Source of the DNA: a virus
DNA length: 29,088 bases
Strand: one strand, 5' to 3'
Virus record (IMG/VR): IMGVR_UViG_3300032116_001000
Span: 1-29,088 of that record
A program made the position numbers and the translations under genes. The notes under the pieces are model-generated. The model did no database searches, was not told the DNA's origin, and was given only the letters and a program-made list of their open reading frames with translations. The first letter of the stretch is position 1, and the number at the start of each line of letters is the position of its first letter. This document shows, one piece after another, positions 1 to 7,551 of this stretch.

Positions 1-157
1 GATCTTCGTCCAAGTCCAGCATCATCTTTTTGTGATCTAAGTCATGCGATAAGTATTTTTCAATACTAATAGGAAGCTCCCCCATGGTTGCTGTTGCTGC
101 TAACAACAGTCTTGGAAGAGATATTTCTATATTTTGTATATTATTCTGCTCTGTCAT
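1..157 (-). CDS. Unknown protein, N-terminal part only (cut by window edge)
   Basis: Fifty-two codons are open from an ATG at 157 to the left edge, so only the N-terminus is visible. The peptide begins MTEQNNIQNIEISLPRLLLA and runs into a hydrophilic segment with DHKK and DLDED. The ATG overlaps the TGA of the polymerase gene (ATGA), and a near-perfect Shine-Dalgarno AAAGGAG lies five bases before it, so this is almost certainly a real, translationally coupled gene. No family is recognised. Its place behind dnaE suggests a replication-module accessory protein, but nothing in the visible part proves that. Confidence 0.75.
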   Translation of the reverse strand, partial: MTEQNNIQNIEISLPRLLLAATATMGELPISIEKYLSHDLDHKKMMLDLDED

Positions 158-3100
158 TTTATCTCCTTTATTGTTATAGTTCCGTCATCTGTTTTTCCAA
201 ACATTAGTTCTACCTTATGTCCAGGCTTCATTTTGCCCAAGGCTCTTGCGTATATCTGTGGAAATGCAATTGCACGAATAAGTTTTTTACTTGGGTTAGT
301 TAAAATAGTATGTGCCATCATTTTGCCAGCTTTTGTTTTATAGTTAGTAAAATCGATAACATAGAAGTTATTATCCTTTAGATCAAACTTTTCTGAGTAC
401 AAGAAATTAACAAATGGGTCTGACCTATCCTCTTTAACTACCTTATCAATCTCTACGTATCTATGAATTCTGTTATCTCCAACCAAGAAGAAATACATTT
501 GGCCAGCTTCTATCTGCGTTTGCTCATTATGAAACACTCCAACAGATCCGCTTTCATCAACCAACTCAATTCTAGACCAACCTTGACCACGCTTAATTGA
601 CTTTACCATTGCCATAAATACGAATGTACCCAGTTCCTCAAAGTCTTCCAGCCTATTAATCTGTGATTTGATAAAAGGAGTAATTCCACTTATATCAAAC
701 TTTGGTATATTTAAATATTCGTATAAATGGTCTTTTTCTTTACCGCTCCTTGGGTTATCGTCAAAAGAGGCTCCTCCTATTAAGTTGAGTGCATCTATGG
801 CTCTAGAAGATATGCCACTCTTTTTCTGTGATGCTTTTTCTTTAAGGTCGGCATAGCTTTTGTATGGCCTGTTGTCAATAATTTTACGCCCAATATTATC
901 AGAAATATATTTAACATTTGACAAACCAAATCGTATTGCGTCCCCCTGTATAGTAAAGTCTAAGTCTGACTCATTAACGTGTGGAAGTAATATTTTTATA
1001 CCAAGTCTTTTTGCTTCAATAAGGTAGTCTGTTCTGGCATCTTTATCCCCTTCATTTTTCAAAAGGGCAAACATAAATTCTAGTGGATAGTAATGCTTTA
1101 GCCAAGCAGTCCAGTAAGATAGCAAAGAGTAAGCAACAGCGTGAGACCTGTTAAAGGAATAGCCAGCATGAGCTTCAAAAGTATGCCATAGATTTTCCGC
1201 TGCCTCTTTTGATATATGTCTGCTTGCGCCAATAACAAACTTCTCACGAAATTGATCAAACTCCTTTGCGTCTTTCTTCTTACCAATAATTTTTCGCACC
1301 TTGTCAGCTTCTGCCCAAGACATTCCGCCCAAGTGTACGCAGGCCTGCATAACCTGCTCTTGATAAATAATAACACCATATGTATTCTCTGTAAACTCTT
1401 TCATAATTGGGTGAATATATGAAACAGCCTCATACTTATTTTTTCTATTTATATAAGCCTGTCCTACAGTATTCATAGCACCTGGTCTAACCAAAGCATT
1501 GGATGCTGCTAAGTCTTCAAACTCGCTTACTCCCATTTTCATAAGAAGGTTGGTGTATGGGACAGCTTCTGCCTGAAACACACCTTTTGTAAATCCAGCT
1601 GATAATGACTGAAATACTTTCTCATCTTTAAGAGATATTTCAGATAAATTAATTTTGTTTTTAGATCTTTTTTCAATCATTGCGACTGTATCTGAAACCA
1701 CTGATAGTGTTTTTAGTCCAAGTACGTCAAGCTTAATGAGTCCAATATCCGCCACTTGGTCCATGTCATAAGCAACAACTGGAACTCTACCAGATACTTT
1801 ATCGCTTGGATCTGTTCTAGTTTCTATCGGAGCATAAGCATTTAATGCCTTATTAGCTACCACTACACCAGCGGCATGCATTCCAACAGATCTAATTCTT
1901 CCACGAAGCTCTCTAGCCAATTTAACAACTTCTGGATATTTTAATCTAAACCACTTTAAATTTTCTGACTCTTCAAACTCTTCAAATGTGTCCACCAGTT
2001 TGAGCGCTTTGTTTACTTCTCCGAGTGGTACCATAAATACACGGGCAGCATCACGAACCACACCCTTATCCTTGAAATATGTAAACGTAGATATAGACGC
2101 AACATTTTTAAACTTCTTGCGAATATAGTCTTTTACTTCTCCACGCCTGCGGTCTTCAAAGTCTGTATCAATATCTGGGAAGTCATTTCTTTCTTCATTA
2201 ATAAATCTAAAAAATAGCAAATCATATTCTATGGGGTCTACATTTGTTATTCCTAATAAATAGCAGACCAATGAGCCTGCTGCAGAACCTCGACCAGGAC
2301 CCACTAAAATATTTTGTGACTTTGCCCAATTAATCATATCTGAAATTACTAGAAAGTATGGGGCGAAATCTTTTTCTTTAATAACATGAAGCTCTTCTTC
2401 CAATCTTATTTCATATACGTCATTGCCTAGCCATGAAGATGTTAACTTAAGTCTTTCCATTGCATCCCAACAAAACTGTCTGACCGTTTCGTCTGGATCT
2501 TCCTTTGGTCTTGGTAAAATGCTTAGGCCCTGCTGGAATTCATAACTTTCAATTGAATCTGATATTAAAACTGTATTGTCGTATATATCTGTTCTATTAA
2601 TTCCTTGAGCAGCCATCTGCTTCTCGATTGTTTCACGGCTCATTATATATACATCCAAGTGCTCAAAACTTATTTTTCTATCTGGGTACAGGTAGTTGAA
2701 TCTCTCAAATATATTTTCAATTTGTCTGGACTTTTCAAAGTCGGCATCTTTGTTGGCTTTTGGGGAAGTGGAAAGAATTAACATTGCTTCTTCTAGTGCT
2801 CTTTCTTCCTCTGTAGAAAAATGACAATCGGCAGTAACTACTGGCTTAATTCCAGTTGCATCTGCAATTTCTAATAACTTTGTATTTAACTCTACTGGAT
2901 TATGTGGCTGAATCTCCATATAAAAATTATCTTCAAATGTATTCTTGAACCATTTGGCAAGCATTCTTGCTTCGTCTTCTTCTCCACGCTCAATAGCCTT
3001 AGATATTAAACCGTTCATGCATCCAGATAGTATGATTAGCCCTTCTTTATACTCAGCTAAAATTTCTCTATCTATTCTTGGTTTGTGATAATATCCTTCT

Positions 3101-3447
3101 GTCCATGCAATCTCAGATAGTTTATTGAGATTACGAAGCCCCTTTTCATTTTTGGCCAAAATAATTATATGATTAAATATAGATGTATTATCATCACGCT
3201 TACTTGTATCACGCTTATCAAATCTGTCTGTGGCAGATATATATGCTTCTACCCCAAGGATAGGCTTTACACCAAGCTCCTCGCCAGCTTTTTGCATTTC
3301 TCTATGACTTGATAGGGTGCCATGGTCTGTAATTGCTATTGATGTATGCCCAAGTTTTTTTGCAGCAGACATTATTTCCATAGGACTATTAAGACCATCC
3401 ATTACACTATACTGTGAATGAACATGTAAATGTGTGAAGTTTGACAT
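154..3447 (-). CDS. dnaE: DNA polymerase III alpha subunit, DnaE type
   Basis: This is the replicative C-family DNA polymerase, 1097 aa and full length. An N-terminal PHP domain (about residues 4-275) starts with HLHVHSQYS. It keeps a complete metal-site set: H6, H8, D17, H42, E67, H93, C143, D207 and H209. The palm carries the catalytic aspartates in PDIDTDFEDRR (about 423-428) and in KLDVLGLKTL (about 573). A fingers/HhH region and a C-terminal OB-like domain (about 980-1060) follow. ATG at 3447 is preceded by AGAAAGAG. The gene lies just downstream of the SSB gene, separated by a strong hairpin, and its TGA overlaps the next ATG. No separate DnaQ exonuclease is seen here, and the PHP domain may supply proofreading (inference). 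Confidence 0.97.
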   Translation of the reverse strand: MSNFTHLHVHSQYSVMDGLNSPMEIMSAAKKLGHTSIAITDHGTLSSHREMQKAGEELGVKPILGVEAYISATDRFDKRDTSKRDDNTSIFNHIIILAKNEKGLRNLNKLSEIAWTEGYYHKPRIDREILAEYKEGLIILSGCMNGLISKAIERGEEDEARMLAKWFKNTFEDNFYMEIQPHNPVELNTKLLEIADATGIKPVVTADCHFSTEEERALEEAMLILSTSPKANKDADFEKSRQIENIFERFNYLYPDRKISFEHLDVYIMSRETIEKQMAAQGINRTDIYDNTVLISDSIESYEFQQGLSILPRPKEDPDETVRQFCWDAMERLKLTSSWLGNDVYEIRLEEELHVIKEKDFAPYFLVISDMINWAKSQNILVGPGRGSAAGSLVCYLLGITNVDPIEYDLLFFRFINEERNDFPDIDTDFEDRRRGEVKDYIRKKFKNVASISTFTYFKDKGVVRDAARVFMVPLGEVNKALKLVDTFEEFEESENLKWFRLKYPEVVKLARELRGRIRSVGMHAAGVVVANKALNAYAPIETRTDPSDKVSGRVPVVAYDMDQVADIGLIKLDVLGLKTLSVVSDTVAMIEKRSKNKINLSEISLKDEKVFQSLSAGFTKGVFQAEAVPYTNLLMKMGVSEFEDLAASNALVRPGAMNTVGQAYINRKNKYEAVSYIHPIMKEFTENTYGVIIYQEQVMQACVHLGGMSWAEADKVRKIIGKKKDAKEFDQFREKFVIGASRHISKEAAENLWHTFEAHAGYSFNRSHAVAYSLLSYWTAWLKHYYPLEFMFALLKNEGDKDARTDYLIEAKRLGIKILLPHVNESDLDFTIQGDAIRFGLSNVKYISDNIGRKIIDNRPYKSYADLKEKASQKKSGISSRAIDALNLIGGASFDDNPRSGKEKDHLYEYLNIPKFDISGITPFIKSQINRLEDFEELGTFVFMAMVKSIKRGQGWSRIELVDESGSVGVFHNEQTQIEAGQMYFFLVGDNRIHRYVEIDKVVKEDRSDPFVNFLYSEKFDLKDNNFYVIDFTNYKTKAGKMMAHTILTNPSKKLIRAIAFPQIYARALGKMKPGHKVELMFGKTDDGTITIKEIK

Positions 3448-3467
3448 CTATCTCTTTCTTGAATATG

Positions 3468-3491
3468 GTAGGGGCGGTTTCCCGCCCCTAC
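3468..3491 (-). terminator. GAAA-loop hairpin behind the SSB gene (no U-tract)
   Basis: On the minus strand GTAGGGGCGG pairs perfectly with CCGCCCCTAC around a GAAA tetraloop, starting four bases after the SSB stop. The following bases, CATATTCAAG, are not U-rich. It may therefore be a partial attenuator, a processing site or a 3'-end stabiliser rather than a full intrinsic terminator. It would lower polymerase expression relative to SSB. Confidence 0.7.
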
Positions 3492-3494
3492 AAT

Positions 3495-4163
3495 TTACCA
3501 CTCTACGTTACTAGATGAGCTATCGTTTGAAGATTGCTCTTCTGATTCCCCTACCATGTAAAACTTTTCTTGCTCTTCGTATGGGATTTCTTTTACTGCA
3601 ACTTTTTCAAGTTCAAATAATTCGTATTTAGATAGATCAACTGGCTCTTTATCTTGTCCAAGTGAAATGCCTACATATTCTGTTGATGTTCCAGTACCGC
3701 TTCTTTTTAATCTCCATGTGAGATTAGAAACGCTACCCATTTCACCAGCATATTCAATTAGTGTTGGTGTGATTGACTTGCCGCTTGTACCTTGTGAAAG
3801 AATTGCTACGTATGGCTCTTCTTTACCATCATCTACTAATACATTAATGTATAGTCTGCTACGTGCTTTCCAGCCAGCCTTGTAATCTTTGCGGTGTTGT
3901 TCGCAGGCCCAGCAGCGACCTTGGTCATCTGATGTGCACAATGCTTTTGATTTATAATTTTTTGGATTTGTGTGCTCGGCTGCTATAAAACCTAGCCCAG
4001 CTTTTTCTAAATAATTTGGTGAGTCTGGATCTAACTCTTGCAAGAATCTGATCTTTACGCTTTCTCCGTCCGCTAGTTTTACCCAGCGAGCTTTGCTACC
4101 TTCTGAATCGCTTGGCTTATCTAGAGCACTATTAATGTTCTTAAGCCCTTTAACTATTGCCAT
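3495..4163 (-). CDS. Single-stranded DNA-binding protein, T4 gp32-like
   Basis: A 222-aa protein predicted to coat single-stranded DNA at the replication fork. The visible signature is the gp32-type zinc site: H64, C76, C84 and C87 (CTSDDQGRCWACEQH), which sits almost exactly where T4 gp32 has H64, C77, C87 and C90. The C-terminus is acidic and serine-rich, ending SSSSNVEW, as expected for a gp32-like tail that contacts other replication proteins. ATG at 4163 has AAAGGAAA upstream. It has its own candidate promoter at 4215-4243 and a GAAA hairpin just past its stop, so it is probably expressed above its neighbours. It lies between the primase and the polymerase genes. Confidence 0.88.
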   Translation of the reverse strand: MAIVKGLKNINSALDKPSDSEGSKARWVKLADGESVKIRFLQELDPDSPNYLEKAGLGFIAAEHTNPKNYKSKALCTSDDQGRCWACEQHRKDYKAGWKARSRLYINVLVDDGKEEPYVAILSQGTSGKSITPTLIEYAGEMGSVSNLTWRLKRSGTGTSTEYVGISLGQDKEPVDLSKYELFELEKVAVKEIPYEEQEKFYMVGESEEQSSNDSSSSNVEW

Positions 4164-4188
4164 CTATATGTTTCCTTTTCTGATATTT

Positions 4189-4205
4189 GAGGCTGTAAAT
4201 GCCTC
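4189..4205 (-). promoter_or_regulatory. Leader hairpin of the SSB mRNA, possible autoregulatory operator
   Basis: In the minus-strand leader GAGGC, a seven-base loop and GCCTC form a 5-bp stem at the predicted 5' end of the mRNA. An unstructured A-rich stretch leads from it to the ribosome site. T4 gene 32 is autoregulated through a 5' structure plus an unstructured leader, so this is a candidate functional analogue. The stem is short and function is inferred. Confidence 0.35.
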
Positions 4206-4214
4206 TGTCATTCT

Positions 4215-4243
4215 AGTATACACCATCTTAGTAGATTTCCCAA
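4215..4243 (-). promoter_or_regulatory. Candidate sigma70-like promoter for the SSB gene
   Basis: TTGGGA (4238-4243) and TATACT (4215-4220) are separated by 17 bases, reading towards the SSB gene. The -35 box lies inside the 3' end of the primase gene or its junction. Transcription would start near 4208, giving a leader of about 45 bases. Matches to consensus are 4/6 and 5/6. Confidence 0.5.
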
Positions 4244-5253
4244 GAGTGGTACTCGTAATTTGGTACAGAATTTTCTATACACTGCTTTATCTCTTCGTCA
4301 GTCATATCTCCCATATCCTTTGCTCCGTGGGGATAGACAACCTTATATTCATAACTAGCCCAGTAAACATCTTTATTTCTAAGCTTATTAGAAATAGAAT
4401 TACCCAAGTCTCTTCCTGGATTTTTTCCATTGTGACTAGACTTATCGTCAAAGTCTGTAGCTATAATTATTTTAGTAAAGTATCTATTTAGTAAATCATA
4501 ATTGTGTGGACTTAAATGTCCGCCTAAAGTTGCTACTACGTTAGGATACCCTGCCTGATGAACTCGCATTGCATCAAATGACGCCTCTGTTACAATTACA
4601 GTAGACGAAAGTCTTTTTGCCCTATGCACATTAAATAATGTTTTTGTTTTTGGAAGACCAGTAGAATTTTTAAACTTCTTGTCTTTAATGCCCCGACCAA
4701 CAATTCCTATAGGTAATCCATCTGGAGAATGAACTGGAACTGTAACCATTTCTTGATTATGTGAGTAGCCAACCTGAAAGTATCTTATTGTTTCATCATT
4801 AAATCCACGACTATGCATATAGTCTTTACCCTCTGTGTGTGAGTCCATTTCAGACCACAACTTGTCAAGTATGTGTGGATCAAATTGTACGAAGTCTGGC
4901 TTTTCTTCTAAAACTTCAATTATCTGTTCGTCAAAATCTTCTAGGGAATCAGTTACACATTTTGATATTAACCTTAATGACTCAAAGTCATTTCTTTTTG
5001 TAATAAGTTTTACTAGCTCTTGCAAAGATCCGCTTGCACCACACGATGGATTGAAGCATAGAAATAGTCCAGTTTGTTTAGACACTGATAAGCTTGGTGT
5101 ATTTCTGTTTCCATGAATTGGGCACAGGCATAGGAAGTCATTTCCTGTTTCAGAAACTAACTTAATCTCTATCGATTTAAGGACTTTTTTGACTTGTTTT
5201 TCTGTATACTGCGTGGAAGCATCTTGCCGTTTGAGAATCCCTCTATTTGCCAC
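4228..5253 (-). CDS. DNA primase, DnaG-like (CHC2 zinc finger plus TOPRIM)
   Basis: A 341-aa primase that would lay down RNA primers for the polymerase. The N-terminal zinc finger is C44-x2-H47-x18-C66-x4-C71 (CPIH and CFNPSC). The TOPRIM domain shows the catalytic glutamate in VTEASFDAM (about E223) and the DxD pair in ATDFDD (about D267 and D269). No helicase domain is attached, matching the separate DnaB-type gene upstream. The start is GTG at 5253, chosen because AGGAAAGG lies seven bases before it. It overlaps the 3' end of the preceding gene by 85 bases. Slightly shorter than bacterial DnaG, as is usual for phage primases. Confidence 0.93.
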   Translation of the reverse strand: MANRGILKRQDASTQYTEKQVKKVLKSIEIKLVSETGNDFLCLCPIHGNRNTPSLSVSKQTGLFLCFNPSCGASGSLQELVKLITKRNDFESLRLISKCVTDSLEDFDEQIIEVLEEKPDFVQFDPHILDKLWSEMDSHTEGKDYMHSRGFNDETIRYFQVGYSHNQEMVTVPVHSPDGLPIGIVGRGIKDKKFKNSTGLPKTKTLFNVHRAKRLSSTVIVTEASFDAMRVHQAGYPNVVATLGGHLSPHNYDLLNRYFTKIIIATDFDDKSSHNGKNPGRDLGNSISNKLRNKDVYWASYEYKVVYPHGAKDMGDMTDEEIKQCIENSVPNYEYHSWEIY

Positions 5254-5486
5254 GCTTTAACCTTTCCTATATAAATTCCATGAATCGTTAATACAAACGA
5301 CCATTTTTTATCTTCTACATTATATGATACTGAAAAGGCTGGGTCTATGTCAAGCACTGGTATATAACCGTCCCCACGCATTGATTGGATTAAAGTGGAC
5401 TCAAATTGGGCACGTATGCGGATCATGTCCGAATCGTCCCTAAATGTACCTTCTACCTTGAATCTCTTTATTCTTTTGTGGGTCAA
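5169..5486 (-). CDS. Conserved-looking phage protein of unknown function
   Basis: A 105-aa protein with a mixed alpha/beta-looking centre (RDDSDMIRIRAQFESTLIQ, then DIDPAFSV and GIYIGKVKAWQIEG) and a basic C-terminal tail (NKSKKSLNR). It sits between the helicase and primase genes in the replication operon, 13 bases after the helicase stop. The apparent start is TTG at 5486 with only a weak ribosome site, so the N-terminus is uncertain. No catalytic motif is visible. The overlap with the primase start suggests coupled expression. A replisome accessory role is possible from position only. Confidence 0.72.
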   Translation of the reverse strand: MTHKRIKRFKVEGTFRDDSDMIRIRAQFESTLIQSMRGDGYIPVLDIDPAFSVSYNVEDKKWSFVLTIHGIYIGKVKAWQIEGFSNGKMLPRSIQKNKSKKSLNR

Positions 5487-5499
5487 ACTGTAGCACTTT

Positions 5500-6714
5500 C
5501 TACTCGTACAGTTCTTTAATTATACCCCTATCAATGTCCCAGTCCAAAAAGAAGCTAAAGTCTCTACCGTGTCTATTTTTTCTAGAAACGATTTCTATCA
5601 TATTAGTGTCTGGATGTCTATGTACAGCCATGGCTATATCAGCATCATATTCAATAGCCTTTGACCAAGCCACCTGACTCATCATTGGAGGGGTGTCGTG
5701 ATCTGAGATATCATCGGCTGTAGCAGCCGTAATATCAATAACAGGTATGTTGTTTGTTACTGCAAGCAGCTTAAACTCACGAGAAATATTTCTATTTCTT
5801 TCTACTTCTGAGTTAGACCTTTTGTTATCATTAAAGAGTTGGTGATAGTCAAGGATTACTAAGTCTGGTCTATGCTGGTCTATCTTTCCCTGAACTGTAG
5901 CTGGAGTTACTTCGTTGGTACCTTCGTTAGATACCAATATGAATCCACGCTTGTCTTTAAAACTCTTATTTGCCCATGTACCAAAATCATCTAAGTTAAT
6001 ATCTCCTCTTTGAAATTGGCTTGCTCTAAATAATCCAGATCCCAGCATTGTATAAATACGGTCACGCATATTTTCTGGAGACATTTCTAGAGAAATAATC
6101 ATAGGCTTAAATCCCTGCTCCCATGCTTTACAGGCAAGATAGGATGTGAACCAAGTCTTACCTTTACCTGGCCAACCAATAACAACCGCTAGGTGTCCTG
6201 GTGCTAGGCCAGTAGGATACGCAGCATCTATAGCTTTGAATCCAGTTGGAATTCCTGGTGATCCACCCATAGCTAATGATCTATCTCTAACAGCTAAGTA
6301 GTGGTCTGTGGCAGATTGAATGTCAGTAATATCTAAATCTCTAACATTATTAGTAAATTTACTTAATCCAGCTAATTGCATCTGCATTTGCTGAAGAACT
6401 CTTGCTGGTGCATTTTCTTTAAGTGATGAGCCAGAGTTTAATATAATTGTTTTAATCTTGTTTCCTAGAAATTCTGATTTCATCTGCTCTAAATAAAAAC
6501 CAGTTTCTGCATTTACATCTACCGCATCAAAATCTCTGTACTTATCTTGGAGCACACCAATATCTGGCACCGCTCTAAACTTATAATAATACGACTTTAG
6601 GCCATCCCAAACATCTTTATGTGACTGAAATACTTCATCTACATTGTCTGCAAGAAGAACGCTGATATCTTTATTTTTACATACCGCACTAATTACTGCT
6701 GCTTCGGTGTTCAT
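5500..6714 (-). CDS. Replicative DNA helicase, DnaB-like
   Basis: A 404-aa ring helicase that would unwind DNA ahead of the phage polymerase. The N-terminal all-helical domain (1-120) has a DnaB-N character (MNTEAAVISAVC, FRAVPDIGVL). The RecA-like core has Walker A GWPGKGKT (180-187), the activating glutamate in ISLEMSPENMRDR (E210), Walker B LVILDY (D289) and a C-terminal SRKNRHG element typical of DnaB/T7 gp4-type motors. ATG at 6714 overlaps the preceding gene by 26 bases and has GAGGAG ten bases upstream. It is flanked by a candidate loader and by the primase gene, consistent with a phage primosome. Confidence 0.94.
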   Translation of the reverse strand: MNTEAAVISAVCKNKDISVLLADNVDEVFQSHKDVWDGLKSYYYKFRAVPDIGVLQDKYRDFDAVDVNAETGFYLEQMKSEFLGNKIKTIILNSGSSLKENAPARVLQQMQMQLAGLSKFTNNVRDLDITDIQSATDHYLAVRDRSLAMGGSPGIPTGFKAIDAAYPTGLAPGHLAVVIGWPGKGKTWFTSYLACKAWEQGFKPMIISLEMSPENMRDRIYTMLGSGLFRASQFQRGDINLDDFGTWANKSFKDKRGFILVSNEGTNEVTPATVQGKIDQHRPDLVILDYHQLFNDNKRSNSEVERNRNISREFKLLAVTNNIPVIDITAATADDISDHDTPPMMSQVAWSKAIEYDADIAMAVHRHPDTNMIEIVSRKNRHGRDFSFFLDWDIDRGIIKELYE

Positions 6715-7042
6715 CCTTCTCCATCTCCTCTACCATCTGCTTAGTTAATTCTTTAAGCTTTTTTCTGTTAATCTCATCTTCTGCCTTCTGATATAACATT
6801 CTATCAATATTATCAAAATTAAGGAAGAACCAATTTATTGGGTGACCTGGCTTACTAGTTTTAAAATAGTATTCAAGTAACTCTTTAGCACGATCAAACC
6901 CTACTGATTCTATTACGTCTTGCATTCCCCACTTTTCTCTATATCTATTTACTACTGGTCTTTTATTATACTTGTTTAGGTATAGATTTTCGTATAAAGA
7001 TATAAGTGCATAGGATAATTTTGGATCACTTTTTGCCGACAC
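6689..7042 (-). CDS. Small helical protein, candidate helicase loader
   Basis: A 117-aa, charged, mostly helical protein. Features include the segments ELLEYYFKTSKPGHPINWF and FLNFDNIDRMLYQKAE and a strongly charged C-terminus (KQMVEEMEKDEH). The start is GTG at 7042 with CGGAAG six bases before it, and it overlaps the upstream gene by 17 bases. It overlaps the DnaB-like helicase gene by 26 bases. In many phages the gene directly before a DnaB-type helicase is a loader or primosome organiser, so that role is proposed from position and size. No diagnostic motif proves it. Confidence 0.75.
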   Translation of the reverse strand: MSAKSDPKLSYALISLYENLYLNKYNKRPVVNRYREKWGMQDVIESVGFDRAKELLEYYFKTSKPGHPINWFFLNFDNIDRMLYQKAEDEINRKKLKELTKQMVEEMEKDEHRSSSN

Positions 7043-7244
7043 TTAATTCTTCCGCTATCTCTATTGCTTTCTCTTCCAATTTTTTTTCTACAAATTTATA
7101 GACCCTGTCTGTAGCCTCGCTAATATTTTCTCCAGACCTTACGTGGTCCTGTATGCCAATATCTACTCTTAAGCTTTCAAAGTTTCCTAAATTTTTAGTA
7201 AATCCAAGGGTTACGGTTACTCTTGTATTATCAATTTCACTCAT
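7026..7244 (-). CDS. Conserved small phage protein, function unknown
   Basis: A 72-aa protein beginning MSEIDNTRVTVTLGF. The frame is open to an upstream ATG at 7283, but I choose ATG 7244 because GAGAGG lies six bases before it and the overlap with the upstream gene shrinks to eight bases. The body has a beta-strand N-half (RVTVTLGFTKNLGNFESLRV) and a long C-terminal helix (SEATDRVYKFVEKKLEEKA). This layout recurs in uncharacterised proteins of large phages as far as I recall. No enzymatic motif is visible. It sits in the run of small genes before the helicase. Confidence 0.75.
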   Translation of the reverse strand: MSEIDNTRVTVTLGFTKNLGNFESLRVDIGIQDHVRSGENISEATDRVYKFVEKKLEEKAIEIAEELSVGKK

Positions 7245-7548
7245 GATCTTCCTCTCCAGCTGGTCTAAATCCCAGTTTAGCACGTTTCTTGGACTGCTGT
7301 CCAGGGTCTAGCATATCTGCCAACTCCATCCAACCTTTTGCAACTAGCAATAATCCTTCTATATTTTTAGAAATAGCAGCTCTAGATCCAGCCTCTTCTA
7401 AATAAACAGCAGATCTAGTATAAGCAAGATCTTGATTTATGTCTACCTTTTGCTCAGGCTGTATTTGTTTAGCTTGTTTCTTTACTGTTTTCTTTTTAGT
7501 TGTTTTTTTAACTGGTTTCTTTACAGCCTTTTTTATTGGTTTAGTCAT
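7237..7548 (-). CDS. Lysine-rich, histone H1-like small protein
   Basis: A 103-aa protein whose first 28 residues are almost all Lys, Pro, Thr, Val and Ala (for example KKAVKKPVKKTTKKK), like the tails of histone H1 or of actinobacterial HU/Lsr2-type proteins. The rest is a helical domain (SAVYLEEAGSRAAISKNIEG, LVAKGWMELADML). The basic tail probably binds nucleic acid without sequence preference, and the C-terminal part has no recognised fold. ATG 7548 lies three bases after the preceding stop. Candidate roles are phage DNA packing, host nucleoid disturbance or a tether for a replication protein. All are inference. Confidence 0.75.
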   Translation of the reverse strand: MTKPIKKAVKKPVKKTTKKKTVKKQAKQIQPEQKVDINQDLAYTRSAVYLEEAGSRAAISKNIEGLLLVAKGWMELADMLDPGQQSKKRAKLGFRPAGEEDHE

Positions 7549-7551
7549 TGA

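Noticed and set aside
1098-1379. Minus-strand open frame of 93 codons inside the polymerase gene
   Set aside because: Out-of-frame shadow within a strongly supported gene. Its sequence is rich in Leu, Arg and Cys without domain character.
4185-4205. H-type pseudoknot in the SSB leader using loop AUUU and following AAAU
   Set aside because: There would be no connecting loop across the 5-bp stem, which is sterically implausible.
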